DNA from: Scatophagus argus
Lineage: Eukaryota > Chordata > Actinopteri > Scatophagidae
DNA: 64,000 nucleotides
Reading direction: 5' to 3'
NCBI RefSeq assembly: GCF_020382885.2
Contig: NC_058498.1
Span: forward strand, 9,770,501-9,834,500
The position numbers were made by a program, and so were the translations under genes. The notes beneath the pieces are model-generated. The model had not been told where the DNA came from, searched no databases, and saw only the letters and a list, made by a program, of their open reading frames with translations. Shown in pieces: positions 13,280-26,990 of the stretch. How positions within the stretch are numbered: the first letter of the stretch is position 1; each line of letters opens with the position of its first letter.

Positions 13280-13480
13280 CCGTGCTGGGCCAATGGCGCA
13301 CAGAGCAGCCTTATCATACTTATCCCCGGCTGGCCAATGGCGCACCTCTCCCCGGCTCACATGACGCCTTTCTGTGCGCTCCCTCTCCTCTCAGCGCTCA
13401 ATCCCGGCGAGTGCAGGCATCACTGAAGACCTGACACCGGCGGAATCGGACGTCCACTGTCCGCGGCAGAATTAACCAGG
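13280..13480 (+). promoter_or_regulatory. GC-rich promoter-like block with twin CCAAT boxes
   Basis: The 14-base string GGCCAATGGCGCAC occurs twice in the same orientation (13288-13301 and 13332-13345), 44 bases apart. Each copy holds a CCAAT box. The surroundings are clearly richer in GC and CpG than the flanks. Paired CCAAT boxes in such a block are typical of TATA-less vertebrate promoters. Two good splice donors follow (CCAG|gtgtta after 13479 and AGTC|gtaagt after 13640), consistent with a first exon on the + strand. Confidence 0.5.
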
Positions 13481-13511
13481 TGTTATCTTATGCAAACTTT
13501 ATCACCATCAG

Positions 13512-13640
13512 ATGAAGATGATCGTCCTGTCGGTGAGAGTGATTCCGCTTCGCCGGAGGAACAGACTTTTTTCCCTTCTCCAAACGACCGGAGAGGCGCA
13601 GGGGCGAGACAATAACGCCCAGAAGTTATTGAAATCAGTC
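13512..13640 (+). CDS. Candidate exon 1 of an unrecognised + strand gene
   Basis: An ATG at 13512 opens 43 codons, ending exactly at a strong donor (AGTC|GTAAGT). The predicted start is MKMIVLSVRVIPLRRR, which I do not recognise. It lies about 170 bases downstream of the twin CCAAT boxes. An out-of-frame ATG at 13490 precedes it. The alternative is that this is non-coding sequence of a first exon, or that the first exon stops at 13479. Confidence 0.25.
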
Positions 13641-16600
13641 GTAAGTAGGCGACGTTTTATTTTTTCCTCTTTTAATGACCGATTTATTGCCACAATCCCG
13701 GAAAATAGTAGTTATATTTATCGTCTATTAGTACTCTAGTTCAGTTTTAAATGTATTACTGAATATGTCACTTTTGCGCCATATGCGTTCTGTCCTTTTT
13801 GTTTACACTCAAAGGAGAATTAAACATTTCAAAACGTTTTAAAGGCTTCTGTTGATAGGCAAATGTGACGTGATGGTTGAATGAGCTCAAACTTGTTTTT
13901 GTATTGTCGACATTCTTTGTGTGCGTGTCTGTGAATTTTCTCGTTGTGGATTTGTGGCTGTCTGCGCGCAGCGCCATAGCATGAAATATAGATAAAAAAG
14001 CACACGGTAAACCTGCTGACCCCAGCCAGGCAGGCTGTGCAACCGTCCACACGGCTGAATGAGGACAATTAGGGTGGCGGGGGTGGGGGGGCAAGAGAGG
14101 GAAAAAATGGAGTACTTGAAGCGCACTGAAACACGGCTGCACTTCACTTCAACCCTCCAGGCAGGGTAAGGGTGGATCTCCTTTAGCCTTATGTGACATT
14201 TCCAATCCAGGATATGACAAAAAGACTTGCTGAAGTTTAGACTCAGGTCAGCTTTGGAGCAAGGGTGTTACTTTCATTTATTTATTTATTTTTCTTCAGA
14301 AATGTATTTCCCCACCAAACAAGCATTTATGTCCTATTCCAGTGAATTTGACAGACACTCCATGAGGTCATGTCATTCACTGAACCCTTTTATTGATTGG
14401 AAAGTAGAGGGTAGTAGGGCCATGGGGGGGGGGGTGCAAAATTTATGTACATTTGGACGTCAATGCGAAAATGGGTGCCCACTGGTTTTCCATGATTTCT
14501 GCACAATCAGAGGGAAAGAGCGGGAGACCGGGCCATTTGATGTTTTGAAAGTCTTCAGATGGCTTTAATTAGGACCTATAAAATCTGTCTGCCTTATTCT
14601 CTTAGGCGGCGCTCTGGAGGAGCGAAAAAGGAGGGGAACTGACAAAAAAGAAAAGAAAAAGCAAACGATACAGAAAGTCACTTCAGCGAAGGATTGTCTA
14701 ATCAAAATTTTATAACCATCCTTTTTTCTTTTTCTCGCTGCTCCCTTGCTTGTCTCCCACCCTCCCTTCCTTGATGTTGGTGGTATGTAGACAGCCTTCT
14801 TATTCCCTCTTTGTCTGGCTGCTGTGTTATCCACGCTCTCTCTCACCCCCCCCACCCTCCACCTTCACCACCCCCCAATGTCAACCTAACTACTGACTAT
14901 AGTCGGCCTAAACCCACACACCTGGACTCTAGACATAATGATCAAGAAGAAGTTTCAGTCTGTCTGGAGCACAACCAGTTGTTTAAGGTTTTCTCCTTCT
15001 CTTTTTTTTTTTTTTTGTCCTCATGCTGGCCTTGCTGGCCGTCCTGGTGCCTGCCTCTTTCTGTCCCCTTTCTCCATCCACAATTAAGACGTGCAATATT
15101 GTTTACGAGTTTGTAGTCTGTGAGTGTGTGTGATTTTGTGTGTGTGTGTGTGTGTGTGGTGCAGGGTTGCAGTTTCTTCGCTACTGCTGCTGTTTCTGCC
15201 GCTGTGTAGTCTATATGAATCTTGGATGGAGTGTGGGTGACTCACACAGCTGCAACACACACACACTCATGAGGAAACATCAAAGACTTGTTCGGCGTAT
15301 GTGTGTCAGTGTGTGTAAGGGCTGTGCTGTTCTGGCGCGTGTCTGCACGAATATAGGTATGGCATGGCGCCTGCAGTTATTTTATTTTTTTTCTCATTTG
15401 TTCAAATCACTGGGGTTTATGCGCTGTGCTACTTGGCTCTTTCTAAAAGCGTAACGTTAATTGTACTATATCAGTGTTGAGAGTTTTTTTTGTAACACAC
15501 AAGAGGCTCTGAACCTTAATGATTTTCTAGTTTTTAGTTTTTTCAGCACAGTGATGTTAAACCCGAGTCTTGATCTTAGAATTCAAAAAAGATTAGGGTA
15601 AAAAAGAAAATAGCTTTTTTCGTTGTTCATGAACAGGTGTTGAATCTCTCAAGCTTCAACAAGAAACATAAAGTATCATTCCTAATTGAAGATTTCATTT
15701 TTACTGTACTGGAGGCGTTAAACGAGGCTCTCAGACGCTGTCTGTCGCACCTCGATTCTGATGGTAGGCGGCTTTGAGTTTAGGCTTAAGCAGAGGTGGC
15801 TTCTAAAGTCGAGCAAAGGGAGATACAAAACACTAATTAGAGGTGTGAGTTGGTGAAAAGGCTTTGATATATTTCTGTATGGAAAAATTTGTCTTCAAGA
15901 CTGTCTTCCTTTTGAGGCATACGTGTCTTTATTGTCTCAGCGTGTGTTGGTTAGGGATTACATCATTTGGCTGCTGCTGGGTTAGCCATATAGCAGTAAG
16001 CTAGCTTGCATGGAAAATGGCTGGTCGCAGTGGAGTCTTTGTTTGACATCTTTGCTTTTCAATTTCAACTCGAATGAGCCCAATGTTCTTCATTGCGTGT
16101 ACTGAGTTGTTTTTCTCGACAATGTCCATTTTTAATAAACTTGTTTGTTAGGAGATTATCCCCTAACAGCTGGAATGGCTCTCTCTGCCAACCATGTAAT
16201 CTTCTCAGATGTGATGTTTTGAAGAACAAGTGTTCGTAAAATTTGCGCAGAGCTTCAGCTGGAATCCTGTCACTTGTTTGTGTGTGCCTTCTGAAAGCTG
16301 ACTCTGTGTATCATGGCATCAAGGAGATTGAGGATGTCTCTTCCTCTGCCACCACCCTTTGAAGGGGGAAGTAATAAAAAGCTCAATGGGTGCAACAAGC
16401 TGTTCTTCCCTCCTACACTTTGAGGCTTTCTACCTGGAGATGAATAGGAGGCCCCTCCATAACGAAGGGGGAGAAGAGAACGTTTTATTGAAGGCTGAGG
16501 ATGTGGGGGATGCGCCAAAGCTTATAGACACTTGGTGTGAAATAGTCCAGTCGTACTAGTTTACAGGAGAGCGCTGCTTGTCCTTTTTATACAAGAGTAT

Positions 16601-19600
16601 AATTTTAGGTTCTGTGAAGACATCATTTTCCAAATCACTAATCTGTCAACATGTTTGAGTACAAGTGATGTAAATCTATTAAGGTTAAAGTAGGTCAAAA
16701 GGGTGTTATGTAAACATTACCAAATTGTCCCGTTAAATCCCGCTTGAAGTAAAACACTGTCTTCATAGCGTGATAATACAACATCCATGATAATGACATT
16801 GGACAATCACAAAGCCACAGATTAGGATTTTCGGTAACCAGATTTATGCGTGAAGGAGTGAAGTCATGGTCAGGAATGTAAATGGCGGAGTCATTCAATT
16901 ACCACCGTGCCCTTTCCTGGGAAAAGTCCCCAGCCGTGAAGAGGTTAATTGTTTTTGAATCTCCATCTGAGGGGAGAAAATGGGAGAACGGGAGGGATAA
17001 TTGAGCTGCTGATAGTTGAGTGGATTATGGATTACTATGTCTTTCCAAAGGAGAAGAGAAAAAGAGGTGAATGAGAGACGAAGGAGAGAAGGAAAAGGGA
17101 AGGAAGGGGTGTGTGAATGGCCCGAGTTGTGCGATCCAGCCGCAGGGGTTGTCTGGCCTTCTTGGGAAGAGGGAGAACTCCAATCCTGTTTAGCCCACGA
17201 GGTGATCCCTGACCCCTTGCATGCTCCTCCCTGCTCCAGGTGCAAGCCCTCACTGCTAGCAGCTCACACACAGACACACAGTGCAAGCTAATTTTTCACA
17301 CACTCTGCAAGCACAGGGGGGGGAATTGCTGTATGAAAACACAGATTCTTTTCACACTTTCACCCCCTTTGCTTCATGCCATTTTATTGTCAGGGGTTAA
17401 AGATCCACGCAAGAATTTTTGGGTGGGGACGCGTTGTAGTAATATCAGGCCCTCTTTTTTTTTTTTTTTTTTTTCCTTCCTTTGAAATATTTTCTCGCCA
17501 AGAAAATGGATGACTGTCTTTAAACCTGGGGAAAAAAGATGATCTGACATGGTGCAATAATCACAGCAGTGTTAATCAGAGGGATGTCATGTATAATTAC
17601 TACAGTGTTTGATAACACTACAGCGAACCACCTCAGGCCATTAGCGAAAGTTTCCCCAATGCTATTAATGGGCGTTAATAAAATTCAAGAAACCCCGGAT
17701 GGAACGAGCCCTCTGCATGGCCCACTGGTTAAAGCACTGTAAGGTTAATGAACCAATTTACATACTTTCTGCTGCCATCTGGGTGAAATGACGAGGCAGA
17801 TGCTCCCCACTCTGTGTTGTTGCATTGCGCTGTTCTACACAGAGGAATGTGTCAGGTCCGTAGAGGTCGATAAGCACATTTTACATTAAGCCTGTGGTCA
17901 AAAACAATCACGAATGGACTGAAAATCAATGCTGCTGAAAGGTCCTGTAGAAATACAGTAAGCATCGACCAGACCACTTTTGTAGCATCTGTTTAATTTC
18001 ATTTAACCGTGTTGTAAATGGGTGGATAATGAGTGCGTGTCTATTGGTCGATGTTAAATGTAGTTGGTATCAAATTTGACTACCACGCACGTCATCAGAC
18101 TGAGCTATTGTTCTTCAGAAAACATGACACTTATATGGCTCATACCCTCATCCCTCCCCATTTTTAAGTAGAAAGAAAGAAATGTTGGGTGAGTCAACTG
18201 CGCCACAGGCGATGAGCAACTTGTCAGGGATGAGCCACAAGAATCACTATAGATGATACTGGGGACTGGGGGAAAGAGAGGATTAGAGTCTGTCCACCTC
18301 TCTGCCATCCTCATCTGGGTGATCACATTACAAATAGAGCATTCTCGAAGCGCTCTTCTAGCAGAGGATCACAATGAGGTCTGTTGGCGATCAATAAAAC
18401 AGTGTGAAAGCAGAGGGATATACTTAAAAAAAATCAAAGGCGCTGGCTGGCATGGCCATCATTTCGCCCTGTCTGCTTCAATCAGATAAGGGAGCGGGGC
18501 CTTGCAGGAAAGGTTGTGTTCGGCCCCGGGGCTGCTCGACTTGACAGAAATCCCTACCACCGGTACCCATTGCAGACCGATTTCATCTGCAAATGGGAAA
18601 AACTAAACATTTCTGCATGTAACTGGTCCCTCTCTGATACTGTACATGTGGAAGCACAGCTGAAGGGATAGATAGGTAAAAGGGAGCACAATGTGTAATC
18701 CCCACAGCGTGCTTGGGGAGAAAATACACTGCTATTTCTCTAACCCTTCTGTTGTCCTCCATGGATGATGGCTTTTACCTCATGCTTCACATACATGATT
18801 TAAAGAAAGTAAAATCACCCTGGTTTTGCTTTGACAATGTGTCAGAGCGGGTGCGAGTGTTCGTCTCAGATTAGCTCTTTGTGCCATGAGGAGAGAGGAA
18901 AGAAGGGGTAAGGCGGGGGGGGTCAGGGATGGGGGAACAATACCGCCGCGATCCCAGTTGAAAGAAATCATTTGCACAATTTTATGAAAGCTGCATTTGT
19001 CCGGTCGGATGGTTCTATCAAAGCCTAACAGCCACGGTGGAACGTGATTTAAATGACGGGCGAGCTACAAAGCCGGCAAGATGTCGGGTTAGAGTCATTT
19101 CTCAGCTGAACGCTCTCCAGGTAAAAGCAGATAATGCGCTCTCGAGTTTTTCTTTCTTTTTTTTTTTAAAAGAAGTCTAATTTCTACAGATGGCTCTGAG
19201 CTGACACCGGCGCTGCCAGAGCTTCTGTTCTCAGAGCTAAGCTTGTACAACATTTATGTAGTGAAGATGAAAAGACATCATGGCTACACTTTGTCTGTAA
19301 ATTCATCCCTGAAAAACCAGCTCAGAAAAGCACTGAGTTTCTTGTTCTTCTTAAAGTGGCATTTCTTTCCCCTAATTTCATCTTAACTCTTTTTTTTTTG
19401 TTCTTTAAAGCTCTCTTTTAAAACTTTAAATACCATGCCGGTAGATCGGCATAGGATGAAGTTTAGGTGCACACAAGATGTAATAAGAGGATGAATGCAA
19501 TTTCTCATCCTGAAACCTGTTGTTCACTGGCATTGCACTTAAAAGAAGATTTGCCCATATCTGTTGTCTTTACTTTCAGAACCCCCTACATTATTTCGTA

Positions 19601-22600
19601 GTGACTCGCTTCTTTCTGAGCCATTTATGCTTGAAAACTTCCTAAGGATGAACCACGCATATTCTAGGTTTTATCGTCAATGAGGGACCATTGGGCATAA
19701 TGAAGTTCTGTTTCCCAGCATGAGTTTGGGAGGCTCATGATTACAAATGCTCTTCTCATTGTCTCCCATCATCTCCTGCCTAATTGAAGACAATATAACG
19801 AGACAATGGGGTCTCGCTCATCATTCTGCATCAATGGCATGCTCTATGGAACGTGCCAGTCTGTTAAAAGTGGGGTGGTGGAGAGGGTGTGTGTGTGTGT
19901 GTGTGTGTCTGTGTGGATACTTGAACGCGCTCGAGCTTGTTTAATTTGGACCAAGAAGATGGACAATTAAACTACAGCTCCCGGGGGGGCTGTTCATTTT
20001 GGTCAGCTTTCCCACTTCATGGCTGCCCACTCTTGTAAATGTTCCTGGATGTGTCTGGGTCATGTGTTGGGGGGTAGGAGGGCTTTTGTACATGTGGAGG
20101 GGAATTGGGTGGGGGTCTGCTTCTGGAGGGGTTGTCTCAGATGATTAGGATAGCCAAGTGGGGAGAGTCCCTTAGTGCCTGGCCTCCTTCACCTCCCTAA
20201 TATGCTCTGAATAAGTCCCCCTCCGCTGTGCGTTTGTTGTGGGGTTTGGCGGGAGGTGGGGGTTAGTCTGGCCATGGTTTAGGAGTGTTTGTCATCTGCC
20301 CCCTCGAGGCCTGCGCAGGCTCCTTTGTCTGAGCATCAGGCATCGGTACAATGTCAAATCACACAATGTGCCTATGTAATCAGGGCATCTTGGGTTGGGA
20401 ACTGACACAGGATTTCATGTCTGGATTTTTCTTTTTTCAGTAACTTAATTTTAGGGTTGAGAATACAGCCAGTTTTCTCCACACACTGTTTGAATAGTTT
20501 TATTTTTGTTGCAATTGTGTATTTATGGTGACTTTTTAACCCAAATCCTAACCCTAAATCACTTAAATACAGATTAGAACTGTTTAAAAACAACTACTGC
20601 ATCACATTTCTCGGTCCCCGGAGTAGTTAAATTAGGTATTTTATGCATTTCCTTAAATGACTTTGCATGACAGAATTGTGACATAATAAGAGGATATTCT
20701 TCAAATATTATAAGGTAGATGCACATTTTATGTATGAGTAAACAATTGGTTTGGTGTGAAAAGCAAAAAAAAAACAACAAAAAAACAAGAGCTCTGCCAT
20801 TTTGCACTGATGTTCAGCAGTCATGCAGAGAAAAATCAATTAGAGAAGAGGAAGCAATGCTCATTTCTCTACAGAGGTATCAATAAACCAGAATGCTTTG
20901 CAGCCACTTCTTGCATCTTTGCTAATCTCCGATTGCTAGGGTTAGCAATCCATCAAACTCTTTTGTTTTTTTTTTTTTTTTCTAATTTGAACAACGAGGT
21001 GCAATGGCATTGTTTGTTCCCCATTCTCACAGCGTTATCGCTAATGTACTCTTCTCCACATGTGAAGGCTGTTAAAAACCATCTGGAAACATGCAGGGTG
21101 CCACTAAAAGAAGAAAGTAATCTATTTGCGACACTTGATAACTAAATAATCCTTGAAATTCATGAAGCACGATCAGTGTAACAATATGGTGGAGTTTACC
21201 TTAAATCAAGGCTTAAACTTGCTTTATATTATCTCATATATGACGGACTATTCCTGGTGCCTGCAAAGTGTGTAATTCAGTTTAAGGGTCTCAAAGGTGT
21301 TTCTGTGATTTCACACAGGGCATCTCTGTATGAAATTTGGAAGAAAGATTCATTCATCTCTCCACAATGGCTAACAAAGAGGGCACTGAGCCCAGGCCAA
21401 ATATCACAAGTTACACTGAAAACAAACAAAACGGTCTTGCTGCATACTGAAGAGGCAAAACCTCCCAGTAACTGATAACAGTTCTGGAGGATTTAAGCAC
21501 TGTGGCAGAAATGGCTTCTGTGGCTTTGCATTCAAGTCACTTGGCCGTTTGGAGCACCAGGAAATAACACACATTCCTTCTTCAGAGTAACAAAACAAAA
21601 TCCATATTCCTTTTATTACTGCAAAATAATGTCCGCAGTTTCGGTTTTAATTGTTCTGCTAGAAATTGTGAAATTGATTTATAGTCTGGATTTCAAAGCA
21701 CTTTGGCGACCGTTTTATCAAAATCGGGCTTCACATACAGTGGAAAAAAAAATCAAAGGTTCCTTTGACAACGGCATGCCAGTATTCTTCCACGGTAACT
21801 GCTAACAGAAATTCAAATACACTGTTGTACATGGTAAAGTACCATGCATTTCTGTCGAAGTTGCAGTTTCAGCATAATAATGATGAGAAATAGAGACACA
21901 GACACACACCCACAATATATTCAGATAAGGACAACATTTTTCCAGCTCAACCGTGATTGAAAAAGGTTAGCATACAGTGTAATAAGTGTTTCAGGTTTGA
22001 GTGTCCTGAATCATCTCGTGACCGATGGGAACACTACGCTTTTTCAGCCTCAGCGTTTCTCAAGTTAAACTTGCCGCTAATTCTGACTCACAAAGGTACA
22101 CTGTAATGACTAATCATATAACATTCCCTTATGACAATTTACGATTGCTTACAATGCAAAACTCTCCAAGGGCGTACTTTTCTACTTTGCAGATGAGTAA
22201 ATACACCTGGTAGATGAGTTTTTGATGACAGCCGGCAAAGCTATTTTTGATCATTTCAGCCTTCACATGCTCTCCTGAGTGGCAGTTGTTGTGTTTCTCT
22301 CACAACTGTGTTCTCAGTCTCACAGGCTTTTTAATTGACAGAAAATATTTCAGACAATAAAAACACAAGAAGTTCACTTGATCTGCCTCGCCTGCTTGTG
22401 GAAGTTTTTTTGGTGTTTTTTTTTAAATCGACTAAATATTTTCCACTTCATTTGACTGTGCCTGAAGGTGTATTAAAACCATTTTCTTAAATATTCTTGA
22501 ATAAGCCTTTGAGATTTATTTTTTTTTTTTATAGCCGGGGTTTTAAGCAGTGTAGATAGACACATCAGTGGCTGTTTGTGTGCGGTGGGGCGAGGGAGCG

Positions 22601-24730
22601 AGTAATTACAATTGTGTGTAATTGAGTTTTCCTGCATTTATGGTGGAAGTCTCTCTTCTGACCAACGGAAATGTGTCCTTTGGTGCTTTTTTATTAAAGC
22701 TGGTATTACATTGTTGGAGAGCGAGAATAGTTGTGGTATTAAAGCAGTTTGAATCTCAGCCCGATTTTGGTGGATAGTAAATGCTTCCAAAATCGGTTGC
22801 ACCACTTCCCTGCCACCCAGTGTCCTCAAAAGATGGAATTTGATTGAATTACGCTCACACAGAATCGTAATAATAATAATAATTCAAAAAAGAAACTTCG
22901 TTGTTTTCCTTTGTTACGTCTTTTGAAGACATGGGAGAAGTTGTAGGAGGTTAAGGTTAATCCACTGGCAAATACATCAGTTTATTCAAATTATCTATCA
23001 AACCTGATGGTACAAGAAAGCAGATCTGGTGCAGATGATCTCAGTGTGGGCAGGAAGCCTTGAAGGTTTGCATCATGTCTGCCACGTTCTCCCTGAGGGC
23101 ATTCTAGCCTCCTTACATAGAGAAACACACACACACACACACACACGCATGCTATCTACCGTTTTCCCTCACAGCGCGGCAGGAGTCTGTCTTCATCTGT
23201 CCTATTGATTGATGAAGCAGGCACAGCGGGGTGTCCGAGAGAGGCAGAAGTCTAGATCAAGGCTGCGAGCTGCATCACTGGCAGTCACACTACACACACA
23301 CACACACACACACACTCTTTGACTGTCTCTGTCGTGTTCTCTCTGTGTCTGTCACAGCAGACACTGTGGACACGGACAGCCATCATGACACATGAGTGTA
23401 CACACACGCATACTGAGAGGCATGACACACACAGCAGTGCTGACACACGTCATCTTAGCTCATAAATACACCATATCAACCTTATACACACACACATACT
23501 CAGAATGAATTAGCATGGCTTGGCTGTGCAGGCGTCTAAGCTGGACAGACATTTTCTATAAACATAATGTTTGTAGATTAGTTGGGGTTAATGATCCGAT
23601 TGCCTCGGAGCTGCCACAGCGTGTGTGTGTGTGTGTGCGTGTGTGTATGTGCCTTTGTGCACATGTGTGCTTTTGGCTAAGGGGAAAAGGCACTGCTCTA
23701 TTGGGTTGTCTCCCTCACTTCCAAGTGAGACATGCCCCAGGCACCATTACAAGAGCAGTATTTATGCTATTAGGGAACTGGGTTTGCCGCGCTAGCAGCG
23801 GCACCAGAACGAAACGGCTAAAATTATGTCTTGACTAACCTCAGTGGTCAGGTCCAGTATTTTCTTTGCATAAATGAGAAATTACAAGTTGTGTACTTAA
23901 AAGGTTATTTCTGCAAATCGCCTGTTGGAATATCACGCACATTATTTCTGAGCAATGTAAATGTAAAAGCCAAAGAAATACAGCTGTTTTTTTTTTTTCC
24001 CCAGTGTTTGTTCTTTCAAAGCAGAAATAAAAATCCAGAGTCAGAGTTTTTTTTTTTCTCCTCCTCTCCATCTTTACTTTGGTGTTTAAATTTAGCTTCC
24101 TAGTGCAAACCAGAAATAGTTCTCTGCAAACAACTTTCTTCAACTCTCAGTCGGTGGGTTCATTGAGGGTGTAGTCCCTCCAAACCCACGTCCCTTCTCC
24201 CCACAAACACGCTCTGAGAAGCCCCTCACATGTAATGCTGAATGGACAGAAAATGTACAGGAATGACTGAGAGGTGAGACAGAATGCCTGAATAGTGACT
24301 GTAAGACCCCTACTCTTTTTTTTTTTTCTCTCCCCAAAGTGACCCACAACACCCCCCCCACACACACATATTTTTCTCCAACCCCTCCCTCCCTCCATCC
24401 TTCATTCCCTCCCTTCCCCTCTGGCGTTCCAGTTGAGGCATGCCTCCATCCCCGCCAACCAGCATCGTCCAGGGCAGGGCGAGGGGGCAAGAAGAAGGAG
24501 GCAAACAAAGGAGCACTGTTGCTGCCTCGCTGGGGTTTTGGGGAGGGTCGACACCACACCAGGCTGGAGGGGTTGTGGGTGGTTGGGGGGGTGGGGGGGT
24601 GTACAGATGGAGCGTGAGTGTGTGACTGAGGAGGTTTATGATAAAGAATAGAGATTAAAATGAATGGGAGGGGAGAATGTGTGTCTGTTCTGTTCACAGT
24701 AATAAAGAGGACAAGCAGTGCCAGTCATTT

Positions 24731-24765
<35 letters not shown>

Positions 24766-25453
24766 TTTCAATGCTGCAGTTGGTGTGAGTGAGTGTGAGA
24801 GATAGGGGAGGGATGGGGATGCTTCATTGTTTCCTGGCCATTGTACAATATTTGCTTAACCCTCGTGCTTTATCTGTGCAGCTGTATGCTACAAATGAGA
24901 TGGGCGAAGAGTGAGTGAGTGTGTGTGATGGCGGCTGTCACAGCTGTTAGCAATTTCATCAGTGCACTGTAAGACACCCCCTACACATGCACACACACAA
25001 ACCCTGTCAATTTTTCAGAGAGTATGCCTACATGATAAAATCATCCGAACAGCACAATTACACGTCGACTTGGTCTCCGAAAAGAAACATTAACGAGCTG
25101 CTGACTGTAAATGGCTTCCATGCAGTCGTGTAGGAACATAGCAGCCATCATCCCATGGCTCTTCTTTGCTTTTGGTTGCTCGTCCAACACTGATTGTTTC
25201 AATGAATCAACTGGATGTTTTTAAAACATGATAAAATACGTCTTAACCTTTAAACAACAGGCCGAGAGAAGAAACTGTTTTGAAAGAAAACTGAGTTTTA
25301 GAGGCAATAACTGGAATCCCACAAGGTCCAGTTCTACGAAGGCAGTGTTTTATTTATTTTTCTTGATGTTGGGTTGCTGGTACAGACACCTCCGCTCCGC
25401 TCGAAAACAGTTTCTTAATTTTTGTTTCCCCTTTCTGTCATTTTCCGTTTCAG
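13641..25453. other. Long intron of the candidate gene, or intergenic
   Basis: No recognisable exon. There are TG/CA repeats near 15.13-15.16, 19.89-19.91, 23.12-23.15, 23.29-23.31 and 24.73-24.76 kb, plus several T runs. The segments 16.9-18.5 and 19.0-20.4 kb are poor in simple repeats and contain many TAAT cores. They are candidates for conserved regulatory sequence but show no coding signal. Confidence 0.5.
24734..24761. repeat. (CA)n microsatellite
   Basis: An uninterrupted CA run of about 28 bases. Confidence 0.95.
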
Positions 25454-25575
25454 GTCATGAGAGCTGGCACGAGAAGAAGGAACAGAACGAGCGTTAGCAG
25501 CATTAGCCTTGTCTGCAGAGGGAAGGACGGAGAAGCAGAACACAACAAGGAAAAGACGAGAGCGATGAAAGAGAG
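25454..25575 (+). CDS. Candidate exon 2 of an unrecognised + strand gene
   Basis: The segment is bounded by a good acceptor (ttttccgtttcag|GTC) and donor (GAGAG|gtaaga). Only one frame is open across all 122 bases: the one that follows in phase from exon 1. It begins V-MRAGTRRRNRTSVSSISL and ends in phase 2. The composition (Arg/Lys/Ser-rich) matches no family I know. It could equally be an exon of a non-coding transcript. Confidence 0.3.
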
Positions 25576-26616
25576 GTAAGAGAACTCGGTTTGCCCCGGA
25601 GTTATAAACTGTCTCGGATGAAGGTGTGCGTGTCTGTCTATTCTCTGTTGCCCCTCCACGTGATTGCCTGAGTCAGCTGTGTGCCTGGAGTGGGTTTGGT
25701 GTTTACACGCATGCCTGTGTGTGTGTTTCCGTTATGTGTTTGAGTGTGTCTACGTTTGTTTTTGTGTGTGTACCTGGCCTCGAGCCACAGCCGCCAGGTG
25801 AAGAACGACCATCCTGAGTCACCTGCTGCACCCCCAACTGCTCCATTCTCTTTATGTTTCCATGTTTATCTCTGTTTTCCGCTGCCATTCATGAGCTTCT
25901 TTGTGCTGAAGAGGAACTCACCTGCAATTTTAATATTTATGTATGATGATATGTTTCTCCATTAACTAAAAAGGTGGAAATTGCACAAATAGGAACTGGT
26001 TAGTAGCGACTGTTTTGGTTTTTGTTTTATTTTGGTTTTTTTATTATCTTGACTGTGGCTAACCAATGGAAGATGACACCATTTACTTTCATACGTTGGC
26101 TTCATGCCTTTTCCCTTCAATCACAGATCGCAGTGACATCTTTGCATCTTTTTAATATTTAAATAAAATAATTAGGTCTGTTATACATTTAGTTCCTGAA
26201 TTTTAACAAGATTCTTTTAAGTTTCTTTTGATTATCATGTACAATATGCATCAATTTGCATTAAGGAACCAAAAAAGTCCAACCTGAGAGATGGGAATTC
26301 TGTAGAAAATAAATCTTCTGACTTCATCAGTATTGATCTCTCTGAACTCATGTCTGCTATATCTCACTGCACACAAACTCCACCTGTGTTACCACAGATG
26401 TTTAGCCCATTCCTGTTTTGTGTAAGGACCCATAGAATCCATTTCATGTTGTGAGGACTTGATCCTCTCTTGAAATTTTAAAACATGTCAGGGATGCAGG
26501 CGGTCAAAAATAAAACATTACCTTGTAGGACAGCATTTCCAAAAGGCAAAACACAGAAGTGAAACTTATGGTCTTAATTGTGTTTGACCAGTTCTCAAAG
26601 TGAGACGTTCTCAGAG

Positions 26617-26618
<2 letters not shown>

Positions 26619-26676
<58 letters not shown>
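26619..26676. repeat. (TC)n microsatellite
   Basis: A nearly perfect TC run of 58 bases. Confidence 0.97.
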
Positions 26677-26678
<2 letters not shown>

Positions 26679-26939
26679 AAAGCAGCAGTAAATCATTTTC
26701 TACCATACAGGCATGGCCAGAATGGCTGCTACTGCCCTCGGAGAGAGTGGAGGTTAAAGAGGAGAGGCACCAAGGGGGAAAGAAAATGTTGTTTTTCCTC
26801 AGGTGTTGTCATCCTCTATTCTGATGACACTGTCTTCAACCTCAACCTTCCACCCAGAGGTTACAATAGCAGTAGTGTTACTTTTCTTTATTTATTATTT
26901 TTGTCAAAACATTTTTTTTTTCAGATACAGTCCATAGAA

Positions 26940-26990
26940 CAGTGAGCTTCAACTGGCGGCCTACGTGCCACATCCGGCCTGCAGGAAATG
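26940..26990. mobile_element. hAT-like transposon end fragment
   Basis: The stretch 'CAACTGGCGGCC..CGTGCCACATCCGGCCTGC' (about 26950-26982, mutated) resembles the 'ACTGGCGGCCCGCGGGCCACATCCGGCCCGC' terminus typical of Charlie-type hAT elements. No transposase is visible nearby. Assignment is from memory of the consensus. Confidence 0.45.

Noticed and set aside
23110-23490. Clustered CA tracts resembling a regular array
   Set aside because: Simple dinucleotide microsatellites with no unique spacers of constant length; not a CRISPR array or satellite.
24140-24697. Several overlapping open frames on both strands around 24.1-24.7 kb
   Set aside because: G/C- and purine-biased sequence opens many frames at once; none has a consistent domain or splice structure.
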